From: Streptomyces spectabilis | GTDB lineage: Bacteria; Actinomycetota; Actinomycetes; Streptomycetales; Streptomycetaceae | Direction of reading: 5' to 3' | Length of the DNA: 64,000 bases | Assembly (NCBI RefSeq): GCF_008704795.1 | Contig: NZ_CP023690.1 | Coordinates: 1,798,001 to 1,862,000, forward strand | Shown here: piece after piece, positions 1-6,799 of the stretch | Layout: each line of letters opens with the position of its first letter | Numbering within the stretch: the first letter of the stretch is position 1 | Program-made: the position numbers and the translations under genes | Notes under the pieces: generated by a model | The model's database searches: none | The model's input: only the letters and a program-made list of their open reading frames with translations | Told to the model about the DNA's origin: nothing

Positions 1-482
1 ATCTCGTCCTGCTTGTGCGTGACGTCGGAACGGTCCGAGATCTCCCCGGCAGGGACGTAGAAGCTCAGGCTTGTCTCGCCGTCAAAGACGACGAACCAGA
101 AGGAGCGACGATCCGGGTTGGGGCTCGCAGTCTCCGCGAATGTCGTCAATCCGGACACCGGCTCAAGGTCTGCGAGCGAGGCACGGTAGTGCAGCGACCG
201 GACCGTAGTGCGCGCCGTCTCCCATGCCGTGATCTTGAAGGTGCGCAGGGACTTGGTGATCGTCGTGCGGATCGGCGACGTGTAACCCCAAGGGGTGTAC
301 TCCTGGCTGTCTTCGTCGAACCCCTGCACCAGACCGTCGTCTGAGATACCCCCCAAGGGCGCCCAAGGGGGCATCGGCTGGACCAGCGGGTCACCGGGGG
401 ACGAAGTGCCGAGCGGGGCAGTCCAGCCGCCACCATTAGCGCCGACCTCCATCAGGTCCGCTGCGCGAGTGATGTTGACCAT
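1..482 (-). CDS. Major tail protein, 5' part (truncated by window edge)
   Basis: About 160 N-terminal residues are visible, starting MVNITRAADLMEVGANGGG. The sequence has a Gly/Pro-rich N-terminus followed by alternating beta strands (for example SFWFVVFDGETSLSF), as in major tail subunits of actinobacterial siphoviruses, which polymerise into the tail tube. The ATG at 480-482 is preceded by GGAGAC at good spacing. Position supports the call: head, connector and tail terminator genes come first, then this one. An HNH gene separates it from the tail terminator gene. The C-terminus and the downstream tape-measure genes lie outside the window. Confidence 0.8.
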   Translation of the reverse strand, partial: MVNITRAADLMEVGANGGGWTAPLGTSSPGDPLVQPMPPWAPLGGISDDGLVQGFDEDSQEYTPWGYTSPIRTTITKSLRTFKITAWETARTTVRSLHYRASLADLEPVSGLTTFAETASPNPDRRSFWFVVFDGETSLSFYVPAGEISDRSDVTHKQDE

Positions 483-505
483 CGTTGTCTCCAGACATGC
501 GTGAA

Positions 506-543
506 GCCCGCGCACGGGCGGGATCTTGGGGTCCGGCGCGGGC
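506..543 (-). terminator. Hairpin between HNH and major tail genes
   Basis: GCCCGCGC (506-513) pairs with GCGCGGGC (536-543) around a 22-base loop, in the 88-bp gap between the HNH stop and the major tail start. There is no T tract. It may attenuate or process the transcript; support is weak. Confidence 0.3.
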
Positions 544-570
544 CCGAATCGGTCAAGAGACCGGGTGCAG

Positions 571-1140
571 TTATGTGGTTGTGGTGAGCCGACGCAGCAT
601 GAAAGTCAAGACATCCTGCGTAGCCTTCGATGTGTTACAGGTGGCACACGTGGGAGCTAGATTGTCCCACTCGTGCGCACCCTGCTTGGCGAGGGCGACG
701 ATGTGATCGATGTGGTCCGTCGGGGATCCGCAGTAGACGCACGGGTCAGCTCGTATGAGCCCCATGTACTCAGCGACTGCATCAAGGTCTGAAGTGACCT
801 TCAGGGCTGCGCGACGCCTGGCGGAGGCCGCACGGTGCTTCTCGGGATTCAGCTCGATCCACCGGTAGCGCCGTTCATAGTTGGCTTCCTTGTTCTCCTC
901 GTAGTACCGCTCCCGGTAGCCCGGGTTCTTCGCATACCACTGCTTGGCATATTCGCTGCGCTCCTTCTTCGTGCGCTCGCGGTACGCCCTTCGATGGTCA
1001 CGATTCTTCCGATTCCACTCACGGTCACGGGCCCGCCCGCACTCCTTGCACTCGGTGGCCAGCCCGTCCTTGCTGCTACTCCTCTTGCGGAACTCGCTGC
1101 GCAGCTTGCGTTTGTCGCACTTGATGCAAATCTTCTCCAC
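571..1140 (-). CDS. HNH endonuclease inside the tail gene cluster
   Basis: A protein of 189 residues. The N-terminus holds two Cys pairs (CIKC, CKEC) that probably form a zinc ribbon. A long basic, Arg/Glu/Tyr-rich helical stretch follows. The C-terminus carries an HNH core: CVYC, DHIDH, a conserved Asn, then CATC. Start is GTG 1140 with GGAG seven bases upstream. It separates the tail terminator from the major tail gene, whose order is otherwise conserved, so it is probably a free-standing homing-type nuclease and not a packaging enzyme. A perfect inverted repeat lies 11-38 bp upstream of the start. Confidence 0.85.
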   Translation of the reverse strand: MEKICIKCDKRKLRSEFRKRSSSKDGLATECKECGRARDREWNRKNRDHRRAYRERTKKERSEYAKQWYAKNPGYRERYYEENKEANYERRYRWIELNPEKHRAASARRRAALKVTSDLDAVAEYMGLIRADPCVYCGSPTDHIDHIVALAKQGAHEWDNLAPTCATCNTSKATQDVLTFMLRRLTTTT

Positions 1141-1150
1141 GCCACTCCAG

Positions 1151-1178
1151 TCTGTAAGGTCCGCCCTAACCTTACAGA
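1151..1178. promoter_or_regulatory. Perfect 10-bp inverted repeat, probable operator
   Basis: TCTGTAAGGT (1151-1160) and ACCTTACAGA (1169-1178) are perfect reverse complements separated by 8 bp. The site lies between two divergent starts, the HNH gene (1140, minus) and the Phd-like gene (1203, plus), and covers the -35 region of the plus promoter. Phd/YefM antitoxins repress their own promoters through such palindromes, so this is a likely autoregulatory operator. Confidence 0.65.
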
Positions 1179-1190
1179 ACTATCAAGCTG

Positions 1191-1203
1191 TACGATCCGT
1201 CTA
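1191..1203 (+). promoter_or_regulatory. Candidate leaderless promoter of the Phd-like gene
   Basis: TACGAT at 1191-1196 is a plausible -10 box, with the ATG only 7 bases downstream, and there is no Shine-Dalgarno sequence. This spacing is typical of leaderless actinobacterial mRNAs. No clear -35 box is seen; the inverted repeat occupies that position. Confidence 0.45.
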
Positions 1204-1379
1204 TGGACGAAGAAGTCAAAGTGCAGGAGGCGCGCGAGCGGTTCGCGCAGCTTTTGAACGGAACGCAGTGGCAGGGCAAGCACATCGCCATCACCCGACA
1301 CGGCAAGGCGGCGGGCGTTCTAGTGCCACCTGACTGGTACGAGCGAGCCGTCGCAGCCCTCAGCGGGCCTGGCACTTAG
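1203..1379 (+). CDS. Phd/YefM-like antitoxin (solo)
   Basis: A 58-residue protein, MDEEVKVQEARERFAQLLNG then ITRHGKAAGVLVPPDWYERA. The pattern EAR..F..LL followed by ITRHGK..GVLV is the DNA-binding N-terminal fold of Phd/YefM antitoxins. The usual toxin-binding tail is short here, and no RelE, YoeB or Doc toxin follows. Its stop codon (TAG, 1377-1379) overlaps the stop of the convergent tail terminator gene by three bases. It is a forward-strand gene in a reverse-strand virion operon, that is, a moron likely expressed in the plasmid state. It may control its own operator, the HNH gene, or a host toxin. Confidence 0.7.
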   Translation: MDEEVKVQEARERFAQLLNGTQWQGKHIAITRHGKAAGVLVPPDWYERAVAALSGPGT

Positions 1380-1765
1380 GCCGGATGGCAATAGATTTCG
1401 TAGGTACCACCGACGCGACGGAGAGCCTTGTTCTCGTATGGGAGCCCGGCGGGCAGAGCCAGGCACCGAACCATTCCGACGACCAGCGTGGACGTGGTCG
1501 AACCACGCACCACATGCATGATCCACTCGTGGGCGTCGCGCGCCAGCAAGAACGCAGAGGCCCTCGTCGGCGCGTAGACGTTCATGTCGAAGAGCATCCG
1601 CGCCAGTTTCGCTCCGTCGTATCCACCACCGGGAACCTGGAGGAATTGGATTGTCGGTAGCTCATCCAGCAGGTTGTTGTCGAGTTCGTCGCGCACCACA
1701 GCGTCCGGGAAGCGGGCGGTGGCGCGGGGAATGAGTTCGCCTTCGACATCGATGAGCGCGGTCAC
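1376..1765 (-). CDS. Tail terminator protein
   Basis: A 129-residue protein with the pattern of siphovirus tail terminators (lambda gpU-like): an N-terminal helix with LIPRATARFPDAVVRDEL, a central GGGYDGAKLARMLFD, and a C-terminal strand region ending GGTYEIYCHPA. Such proteins cap the tail tube and join it to the head. The GTG start (1763-1765) overlaps the stop of the preceding gene as GTGA, implying translational coupling. It lies between the gp10-like connector and the major tail protein (with the HNH gene inserted), the usual order. Confidence 0.7.
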   Translation of the reverse strand: MTALIDVEGELIPRATARFPDAVVRDELDNNLLDELPTIQFLQVPGGGYDGAKLARMLFDMNVYAPTRASAFLLARDAHEWIMHVVRGSTTSTLVVGMVRCLALPAGLPYENKALRRVGGTYEIYCHPA

Positions 1766-2091
1766 TGGTTCCGCCCGCCGATCTGCGCCGCCCACAGCAG
1801 CACGTGGTGGGCGGGGACGCGTTCGGTGCCGTACTCCACCCAGCGGGCGTAGTAGGAGGTGTTGCGGACATAGGCGGCAGCCCGGTCCCTGCGGCGGCCA
1901 CCACGGCTGGTGCTATCGGTCTCCCACGACGCCTTGTAGTGCCCTGGGTGTGGGCCCCGTTCGTCGACCGGTGACGTAGCCACAGCGATTCCTTTGATGA
2001 CCTCGGCGCGTCGCAGCATCTCTGCCTGCATGCCGGGCATTCGCAGCATTTCGCCGATTCCCCTGCGCTTCACCTTGAGGCGTGCTGGCAT
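1762..2091 (-). CDS. HK97 gp10-like head-tail connector
   Basis: A 109-residue basic protein, MPARLKVKRRGIGEMLRMPG, followed by HPGHYKASWETDS and RNTSYYARWVEYGTERVPAHH. The last motif (Y-A-x-W-V-E-Y-G-T) is characteristic of HK97 gp10-type proteins, which form a connector ring between head and tail. ATG 2091 has GAGGTGG upstream. A plus-strand gene starts only 36 bp upstream, so the minus operon is interrupted by an opposing unit. Confidence 0.75.
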   Translation of the reverse strand: MPARLKVKRRGIGEMLRMPGMQAEMLRRAEVIKGIAVATSPVDERGPHPGHYKASWETDSTSRGGRRRDRAAAYVRNTSYYARWVEYGTERVPAHHVLLWAAQIGGRNQ

Positions 2092-2127
2092 AGCCACCTC
2101 CAGCCATTGCGATCCAGGGGGCGGGCT

Positions 2128-2460
2128 ATGGATGTGAAGGGCGTGCAGGCGTCGATCAGCTTCGACGGCGAGTGGATCACCATCGTCAAGAAGGAGGTGG
2201 GTGCACCAGACCGGACAGCCAGGACCAATGTCCGCAGCATCAGCGGCACAACATGCAAGCCGGCGACCCGCCTCCTCCACGGCTACATCCAGCTCGCCGT
2301 GCCCGGCGCCGTACAGGCCAAGGAGAAGAAGGGGATCTTCCTGGGAGGCCGTCCGCCGCACAGCGACCCGAACAGCCTGTCCATCCCGTACCGGTCGAAC
2401 GACGCGGCAGCAAAGATCGTCGCCGCGATCGAGGAAGCCCGTGTCCGGCTCAGCCCGTAA
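2128..2460 (+). CDS. DUF4429-like PH-domain protein (moron)
   Basis: A 110-residue protein beginning MDVKGVQASISFDGEWITIV and containing RSISGTTCKPA, GYIQLAVPG and a final helix AAAKIVAAIEEARVRL. This is the pattern of DUF4429, a bacterial PH-like domain common in Streptomyces (assignment from memory). It has good codon bias and a GGGGG ribosome site before ATG 2128. Like the Phd-like gene it points against the structural operon and ends inside the convergent head-closure gene (11-bp overlap). Role unknown; lysogenic expression is an inference. Confidence 0.65.
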   Translation: MDVKGVQASISFDGEWITIVKKEVGAPDRTARTNVRSISGTTCKPATRLLHGYIQLAVPGAVQAKEKKGIFLGGRPPHSDPNSLSIPYRSNDAAAKIVAAIEEARVRLSP

Positions 2461-2830
2461 CCCTGTCCGCCGCAAACTGAATCACGCCGCGGGTTCCGGT
2501 GAACGGGCTCCGGCCCCAGTCGCCGGGCTCCCCGGTGATGTCGCAGGCCACGCCTCGCACCCTGGCCTTGTCGGTGGTGCGGAGCGGCAGACGAGCCTGA
2601 GCCTTCTGGGCTACGGGTACGTAGACGGTCCAGCCGACGATGACCGTGTCCCGCGCCTGCTGCTGCTCTCCCCCCACCTGCGGCGTCTCCGCACGCGGCG
2701 TCACCACACAGCCCTGAAGGTCGAACGATTCGTCCGGCCCGGGAAGCGGCTGCCCGCGGGCGTCACGCCCGGGCGAGACACCGGTGCGCAGGATCCGCAC
2801 CGTCTCCCCATACGGGTACCGGCCGGGCAT
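2450..2830 (-). CDS. Head closure / head-tail stopper protein
   Basis: A 126-residue, strand-rich protein starting MPGRYPYGETVRILRTG, with VIVGWTVYVPV and a C-terminal RGVACDITGEPGDWGRSPF. Small beta-rich proteins of this pattern directly follow the head-tail adaptor in actinophages and close the portal channel (SPP1 gp16-like). The start overlaps the adaptor stop as ATGA. Assignment rests mainly on position and size. Confidence 0.6.
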   Translation of the reverse strand: MPGRYPYGETVRILRTGVSPGRDARGQPLPGPDESFDLQGCVVTPRAETPQVGGEQQQARDTVIVGWTVYVPVAQKAQARLPLRTTDKARVRGVACDITGEPGDWGRSPFTGTRGVIQFAADRVTG

Positions 2831-3243
2831 CAGGAATACCCCCAGCCCGGCTCGAACTCATCCGCGAACCCCGCATCGTCGACGGGCCAGGTAGGAGACG
2901 GATCGGCCGTAGCCGGGGTCGGGTCGACCGTGAACGCGCCCCCGCGGCCGGCCAAAGCCTTCAGAGCTGCCTTGTCAGCCTTCGTGAGATACAGGCCGCC
3001 CGAGCCAGTCGGACGCTGAACCGACATCGGGCCGATCGTCTCGTAGCTGACCTGCTGCGGATTGACGTAAGCCCGCCCGGCGACCGACAGCACCACGGCC
3101 GTCGCCTGATCCGGGAGCGGCTTGACGACCGATTCACACAGGCTGACCGCCTGCAGGATCAGCAGGGCCGCCCGGTCCCCCTCGATCTCGTCGAGGCCAA
3201 GGTAGAGGCCGAGGTCCTCGGCCGTCGGCGCCTGGAACGCCAT
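2830..3243 (-). CDS. Head-tail adaptor (connector) protein
   Basis: A 137-residue, mostly helical protein, MAFQAPTAEDLGLYLGLDEI, with conserved RAALLILQAVSLCESVV and VVLSVAGRAYVNPQQ. This matches the helical adaptor (gp6/gp15-like) that binds the portal. The C-terminus is Pro/Asp-rich. ATG 3243 is chosen over an upstream GTG because GGAGG sits seven bases before it. The gene is followed by head closure and preceded by the GT4 gene. Confidence 0.65.
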   Translation of the reverse strand: MAFQAPTAEDLGLYLGLDEIEGDRAALLILQAVSLCESVVKPLPDQATAVVLSVAGRAYVNPQQVSYETIGPMSVQRPTGSGGLYLTKADKAALKALAGRGGAFTVDPTPATADPSPTWPVDDAGFADEFEPGWGYS

Positions 3244-3252
3244 CACAGCCTC

Positions 3253-4287
3253 CTATCCGGACAGGCCCTCCACTGCGGTCCACCACAGGAAGAGGTCCCC
3301 CGAGGGGTCGAGTTCGGCGGAACGGGTCTTGGCGCGCTTGCTGGCAAGCCGGTACTCGGCGGCCGATGCGAGCTTCCGCAGAACCGCCTCGTAGCCGTCA
3401 ATCTCGGTCCGGTCGACAAAGATCCCGCCCTCGCCGAGCGACTCGCACAGACCTGGCGTTGGGTGGGCAACGACGGGAATGCCGCTCGCCATCGCCTCAC
3501 AGCCGACGCGGCCCCACGACTCATACGAGGACGGCATCAGCAGCACCCGGGTGCGGGCGTACACCTGCTTCCGCATGTCCTCCCCGCGAACGTGCTCGAC
3601 GATTTCAACGTTCGGCAGGTCGGGGAGGATCTGTTCGCCGTAGGCGCCCTTCACCGCGAGGAACTGCTGGTCCGACATCCGTTCGGCGAGGGCCTGGAGC
3701 ACCTTGCCGCCCTTCTCCGGATTGCAGTTGATCAGCGTGATGGCCTTGCCTGGCTTCGTCGCATACTCGTCGGCGAACACCGGCGGCCGCACAATCAACG
3801 TGCCCGCGGGGCGGATGGACTTCGGGTATTCGGCGAAGAAGACCTCCGCCTCCGCTTCCATCCACCGCGAGTTGTAGACCGCCAGCGCGGTCCCGCCCGC
3901 AGCCATGTCTCGGAACGTCTCCCGGTGCGTGTTGTGGCAGACCACCACCAGCGGCTTGCCATACCCGCGAGCCAGCGACGCCGTCGGCGGCACCGTCTCC
4001 AGATGGGCCACCAGCACATCCGCCCGCCGCACCGCCGTCGGGAAATCCAGCCGCGACTCCAGGGGGATCACCTTGATGCCGCGGTACTCGTACTCCTGGT
4101 GGGCGTTGCCGTAGCGGGACAGCCATACCGACACGTCGTGGCCACGCTCCACCAGGGGCCGCAGCATGGAGACGAGCATGTGCTCGGCACCCGCATTATG
4201 CTCCGGCGGCATCGCGTGCACACGGGCCACGATCTTCAGGGGCTTGGCTGCCCCGCCCGGCGCGGAAGCCGGGACAGCCCTAGCCAT
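3253..4287 (-). CDS. GT4-type glycosyltransferase coupled to the capsid gene
   Basis: A 344-residue GT-B fold protein. The N-terminal half has a Rossmann-like region (KIVARVHAMPPEHNAGAEHM, ADVLVAHLETVP, VVVCHNTHRETF). The C-terminal half has LINCNPEKGG, then SYESWGRVGCEAMASGIPVV, which includes the E-x7-E region of retaining GT4 enzymes, then VDRTEIDGYEAVLRKL. There are no membrane segments. Its ATG overlaps the capsid stop as ATGA, so it should be made with capsid. Substrate and target are not visible; the position suggests glycosylation of the virion. Confidence 0.8.
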   Translation of the reverse strand: MARAVPASAPGGAAKPLKIVARVHAMPPEHNAGAEHMLVSMLRPLVERGHDVSVWLSRYGNAHQEYEYRGIKVIPLESRLDFPTAVRRADVLVAHLETVPPTASLARGYGKPLVVVCHNTHRETFRDMAAGGTALAVYNSRWMEAEAEVFFAEYPKSIRPAGTLIVRPPVFADEYATKPGKAITLINCNPEKGGKVLQALAERMSDQQFLAVKGAYGEQILPDLPNVEIVEHVRGEDMRKQVYARTRVLLMPSSYESWGRVGCEAMASGIPVVAHPTPGLCESLGEGGIFVDRTEIDGYEAVLRKLASAAEYRLASKRAKTRSAELDPSGDLFLWWTAVEGLSG

Positions 4288-5243
4288 CAGGAACCGCTCG
4301 GAGCGCCGGTGTACTTCACGAAGGCGTCGACGTCACCCAGCACGAAGCCGTAGTAGGCCTCGGCGAGGATCAGCACCAGGTTCTCCTGGAACGCGGAGTG
4401 AACGCCGCCCTCTTCGTCGACATAGGTCGCCTGGTCGGAAATCCGCACCGTGATGTCCATGCCCACGCCATACGCAGCCTGAGACCAGTCGCCGCCGATC
4501 GCCCGCAGACCCGTGTCCGTGGATGTCGACTGACGGCGCTGCTTGCCCGACACCGACCGCGAGTACGCCAGCGGCTCGCCGATCAGCGTGCCTGCCGCCG
4601 CCATGTTCGTGCCCGGCGTCTGCGTGTCCACCAGGATCGGACGGCCGGTCGTGTCCGTCGCCAGCAGGAGCGACGGCTTCAGCCGGTGGTCCGCAACCGT
4701 GCCGGTGTAGTCCCAGTCGCCGTCGACGACCTCGGCCATGCCGTTGACGAAGTCGGCCCAGATGCCGCCGTCAGCCTGATCCGCCGTACCCAGGGCCACG
4801 GAGTTCGTGGTCCCGGCGAGGTACTCGGTGAACGGGCCTGTGGCACCCTTCATGGTCTTGCCGTGGATCGTCGCGTGGTCGAAGGCCCGCGCGAATGCAG
4901 TCGGCAGGTCCTTCTGCAGCTGATCGTACAGACCGCCCGCGTTGGTCTTCGCGACCTCCATGGCGACCGGAATCAGCACGGCGACCTTCTTGGCCTGCAT
5001 CTGCTTGACGTCGACGCCGCCGGTCGACAGGGGCTTCTTCGCCGCCTGACCGACCCAGTCCGCAACCGGGACGTCCATCGGGATCGGCACCGACGTAGTT
5101 GCGTCCAGAGCCAGCGGCGCAGGCCGGGCCAGCTGCATGACCGCGCTGGCTTCAACGGACTTTTCGAAGATCGGTGCAGTGATTGTGCGCGGCAGAAGCG
5201 ACGCATCGACATTGGACAATGTCAGAGGGGCGGTGACCGCCAT
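4287..5243 (-). CDS. Major capsid protein, HK97 fold
   Basis: A 318-residue protein with the HK97 gp5 pattern: an N-terminal arm (MAVTAPLTLSNVDASLLPRT, IFEKSVEASAVMQLA), the E-loop/spine region (PIPMDVPVADWV, KKVAVLIPVAMEVAKTN), RAFDHATIHG, a P/A-domain with LLLATDTTGRPIL, and a C-terminal domain with LVLILAEAYYGFVL. ATG 5243 is preferred to an upstream start at 5288, which would overlap the scaffold gene. The cleaved delta domain of HK97 is not evident; a separate scaffold gene precedes it. Confidence 0.85.
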   Translation of the reverse strand: MAVTAPLTLSNVDASLLPRTITAPIFEKSVEASAVMQLARPAPLALDATTSVPIPMDVPVADWVGQAAKKPLSTGGVDVKQMQAKKVAVLIPVAMEVAKTNAGGLYDQLQKDLPTAFARAFDHATIHGKTMKGATGPFTEYLAGTTNSVALGTADQADGGIWADFVNGMAEVVDGDWDYTGTVADHRLKPSLLLATDTTGRPILVDTQTPGTNMAAAGTLIGEPLAYSRSVSGKQRRQSTSTDTGLRAIGGDWSQAAYGVGMDITVRISDQATYVDEEGGVHSAFQENLVLILAEAYYGFVLGDVDAFVKYTGAPSGS

Positions 5244-5263
5244 GGGGTTCTCGTCTCCCGCAG

Positions 5264-5920
5264 CTACTTCAGCTGCGTACTCAGCCACCCGGCGAACTCA
5301 TCGCGCGGGCTGGGGGCCTGCTTCTTGTTGGCGCCGGACGCCTGAGTGCGATCCGGCGCGGGACGCCGCGGGCCCTCCTGGGGCTGGCTTTTCGCCCAGT
5401 GCGGCTTGCGCTCCAACAGCGCCTGAAGATCCGCCTCAATGGCGGCCTCGTCGATGTCACCTGAGTCGTCGATGTACGAGTCGAGATCCAGCTCGCCGAA
5501 CGCGTCTGCCGGATCAGCGAACGCGGGCCGCGCATCCGTCGCCGCGCCTGCCAGCGCCTGTACCTGGCTACGGACCAGCCGCTGCCGCGTCTTAGCGATC
5601 TGCTCCTGCGCAACGCCGAGTTGCTCGGTGAGGCGCTCCGACTCCGACAGTTCCGCCTGCTGCCGCCTCTTCAGCTCGGCCAGCAGCGGCTCGGCCTCCT
5701 TGAGGCGCTTGCGGAGGTTCTCGTTCTCCGAGTTCTTCTTGCGCAGCGCCGCTTTGGCGCGCGCCTCGTCGAACGGCTCGTCCTTCTTGTCCGGTTCCGC
5801 CTCCGGGGCATCTCCGGCTGAAGGCTCCTCGACCTCTTCGGCATCTCCCTTGGCGACCACCTGCTCGGTGGGCTGCGGGGACTCCTGCTGCTCGGCGGCC
5901 TGCTCGGTCTCTTCAGGCAT
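5264..5920 (-). CDS. Capsid scaffolding protein
   Basis: A 218-residue, highly acidic protein. The first 60 residues are Glu/Pro/Asp-rich and disordered. Residues about 55-120 form a Lys/Glu/Arg-rich coiled coil (NSENENLRKRLKEAEPLLAE). An acidic linker and a basic C-terminal segment follow (RDEFAGWLSTQLK). This composition, and the place directly before the major capsid gene, define scaffold proteins, which bind capsid through the C-terminal helix during procapsid assembly. Confidence 0.8.
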   Translation of the reverse strand: MPEETEQAAEQQESPQPTEQVVAKGDAEEVEEPSAGDAPEAEPDKKDEPFDEARAKAALRKKNSENENLRKRLKEAEPLLAELKRRQQAELSESERLTEQLGVAQEQIAKTRQRLVRSQVQALAGAATDARPAFADPADAFGELDLDSYIDDSGDIDEAAIEADLQALLERKPHWAKSQPQEGPRRPAPDRTQASGANKKQAPSPRDEFAGWLSTQLK

Positions 5921-5983
5921 GACGAATCGGCCCTCCAGGGGCTGTGGAAATGAGAAAGGCCGCCACCAGGGCGACCTCGTCGA

Positions 5984-6799
5984 TCAGAAAGAACCGGGAT
6001 CCGCTTGCGCGCGCTGCTCGGCTAGCGCCGCGCGGAAGAGCCGAAGCTGCTGACCCGGATGGCCTTGGGCGAACTCGCGATAGATGCGGTCCCACTCCCG
6101 GGCTTTGGGCGACAACTCGAAGGACTGCCCGCGGAACACGGGTATCGGCTGGCACCGACAGAAGTTGTGATACTTGATCACACTGTCGTTGCCGATGAAC
6201 TGCTCATTCGCGTCCTCGCCCACCGCTCCGCGATCTTTATAGATCGCCCCGCGGCTGGACATGAGGGCACAGAAGGAGCAGCAGCTGAGCGCCGCGGCCC
6301 GCGCGTAGGCGACCGCCCCGCGGTCCTGCCGGACCGCATCCTGCACCGTCTCCCGGCCAGCGTTCAGCACCAGCCGTTCGACCGCCCCGTCCGCCTTCGA
6401 CATCGCCGCTTCCAGGCGTCTGTCGAGCGGCTCCAACTGCGCGACTGTCGCCTCGCCCTCAGCGCGGGGCCACAGATCCTTCGTGGCCCACCGCAGAGAG
6501 TTCGACGTCTGCTCATCCGGCGGGCCATCGGCCAGCGGCACCGTGAACGGGCCCGGCATGCCAGCAGCCTCGCGCTCGCCGTCGTAGAAGTCTGCGGCCA
6601 GCGTCGCGGCGACCTCCGAGTAGCGGGCCACCAGGGCCGCTACCGCTTCGATCCACGCCGGCACCGTGGCCTGCAGACGGGCAGGGTTGATCAGACGGCG
6701 CAGCCCTCGCAGGTCCCGCAGGAGCAGCGTGGTCAGCCCGAACTGTGCTTGCCGCCAGCGCGTGACGCTCGCACTGCTATCCGAGGTCGTCGATGCCAA
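5984..6799 (-). CDS. MuF-like / VG15 head morphogenesis protein
   Basis: A 271-residue protein, helical in its N-terminal half (RWRQAQFGLTTLLLRDLRG), with a Cys/His motif cluster in the C-terminal half: SCCSFCALMSSRGAIY, then KYHNFCRCQPIPVF. This CxxC...H..CxC.P arrangement is typical of MuF/VG15 minor capsid proteins encoded after the portal. It overlaps the portal 3' end by 23 bp. Some actinophage annotations call this family a capsid maturation protease; I see no catalytic triad to support that. Confidence 0.7.
   Translation of the reverse strand: MASTTSDSSASVTRWRQAQFGLTTLLLRDLRGLRRLINPARLQATVPAWIEAVAALVARYSEVAATLAADFYDGEREAAGMPGPFTVPLADGPPDEQTSNSLRWATKDLWPRAEGEATVAQLEPLDRRLEAAMSKADGAVERLVLNAGRETVQDAVRQDRGAVAYARAAALSCCSFCALMSSRGAIYKDRGAVGEDANEQFIGNDSVIKYHNFCRCQPIPVFRGQSFELSPKAREWDRIYREFAQGHPGQQLRLFRAALAEQRAQADPGSF

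Noticed and set aside
1151..1178. Inverted repeat as a transcription terminator
   Set aside because: It lies between two divergent starts, is A+T-rich and has no T run, so an operator fits better.
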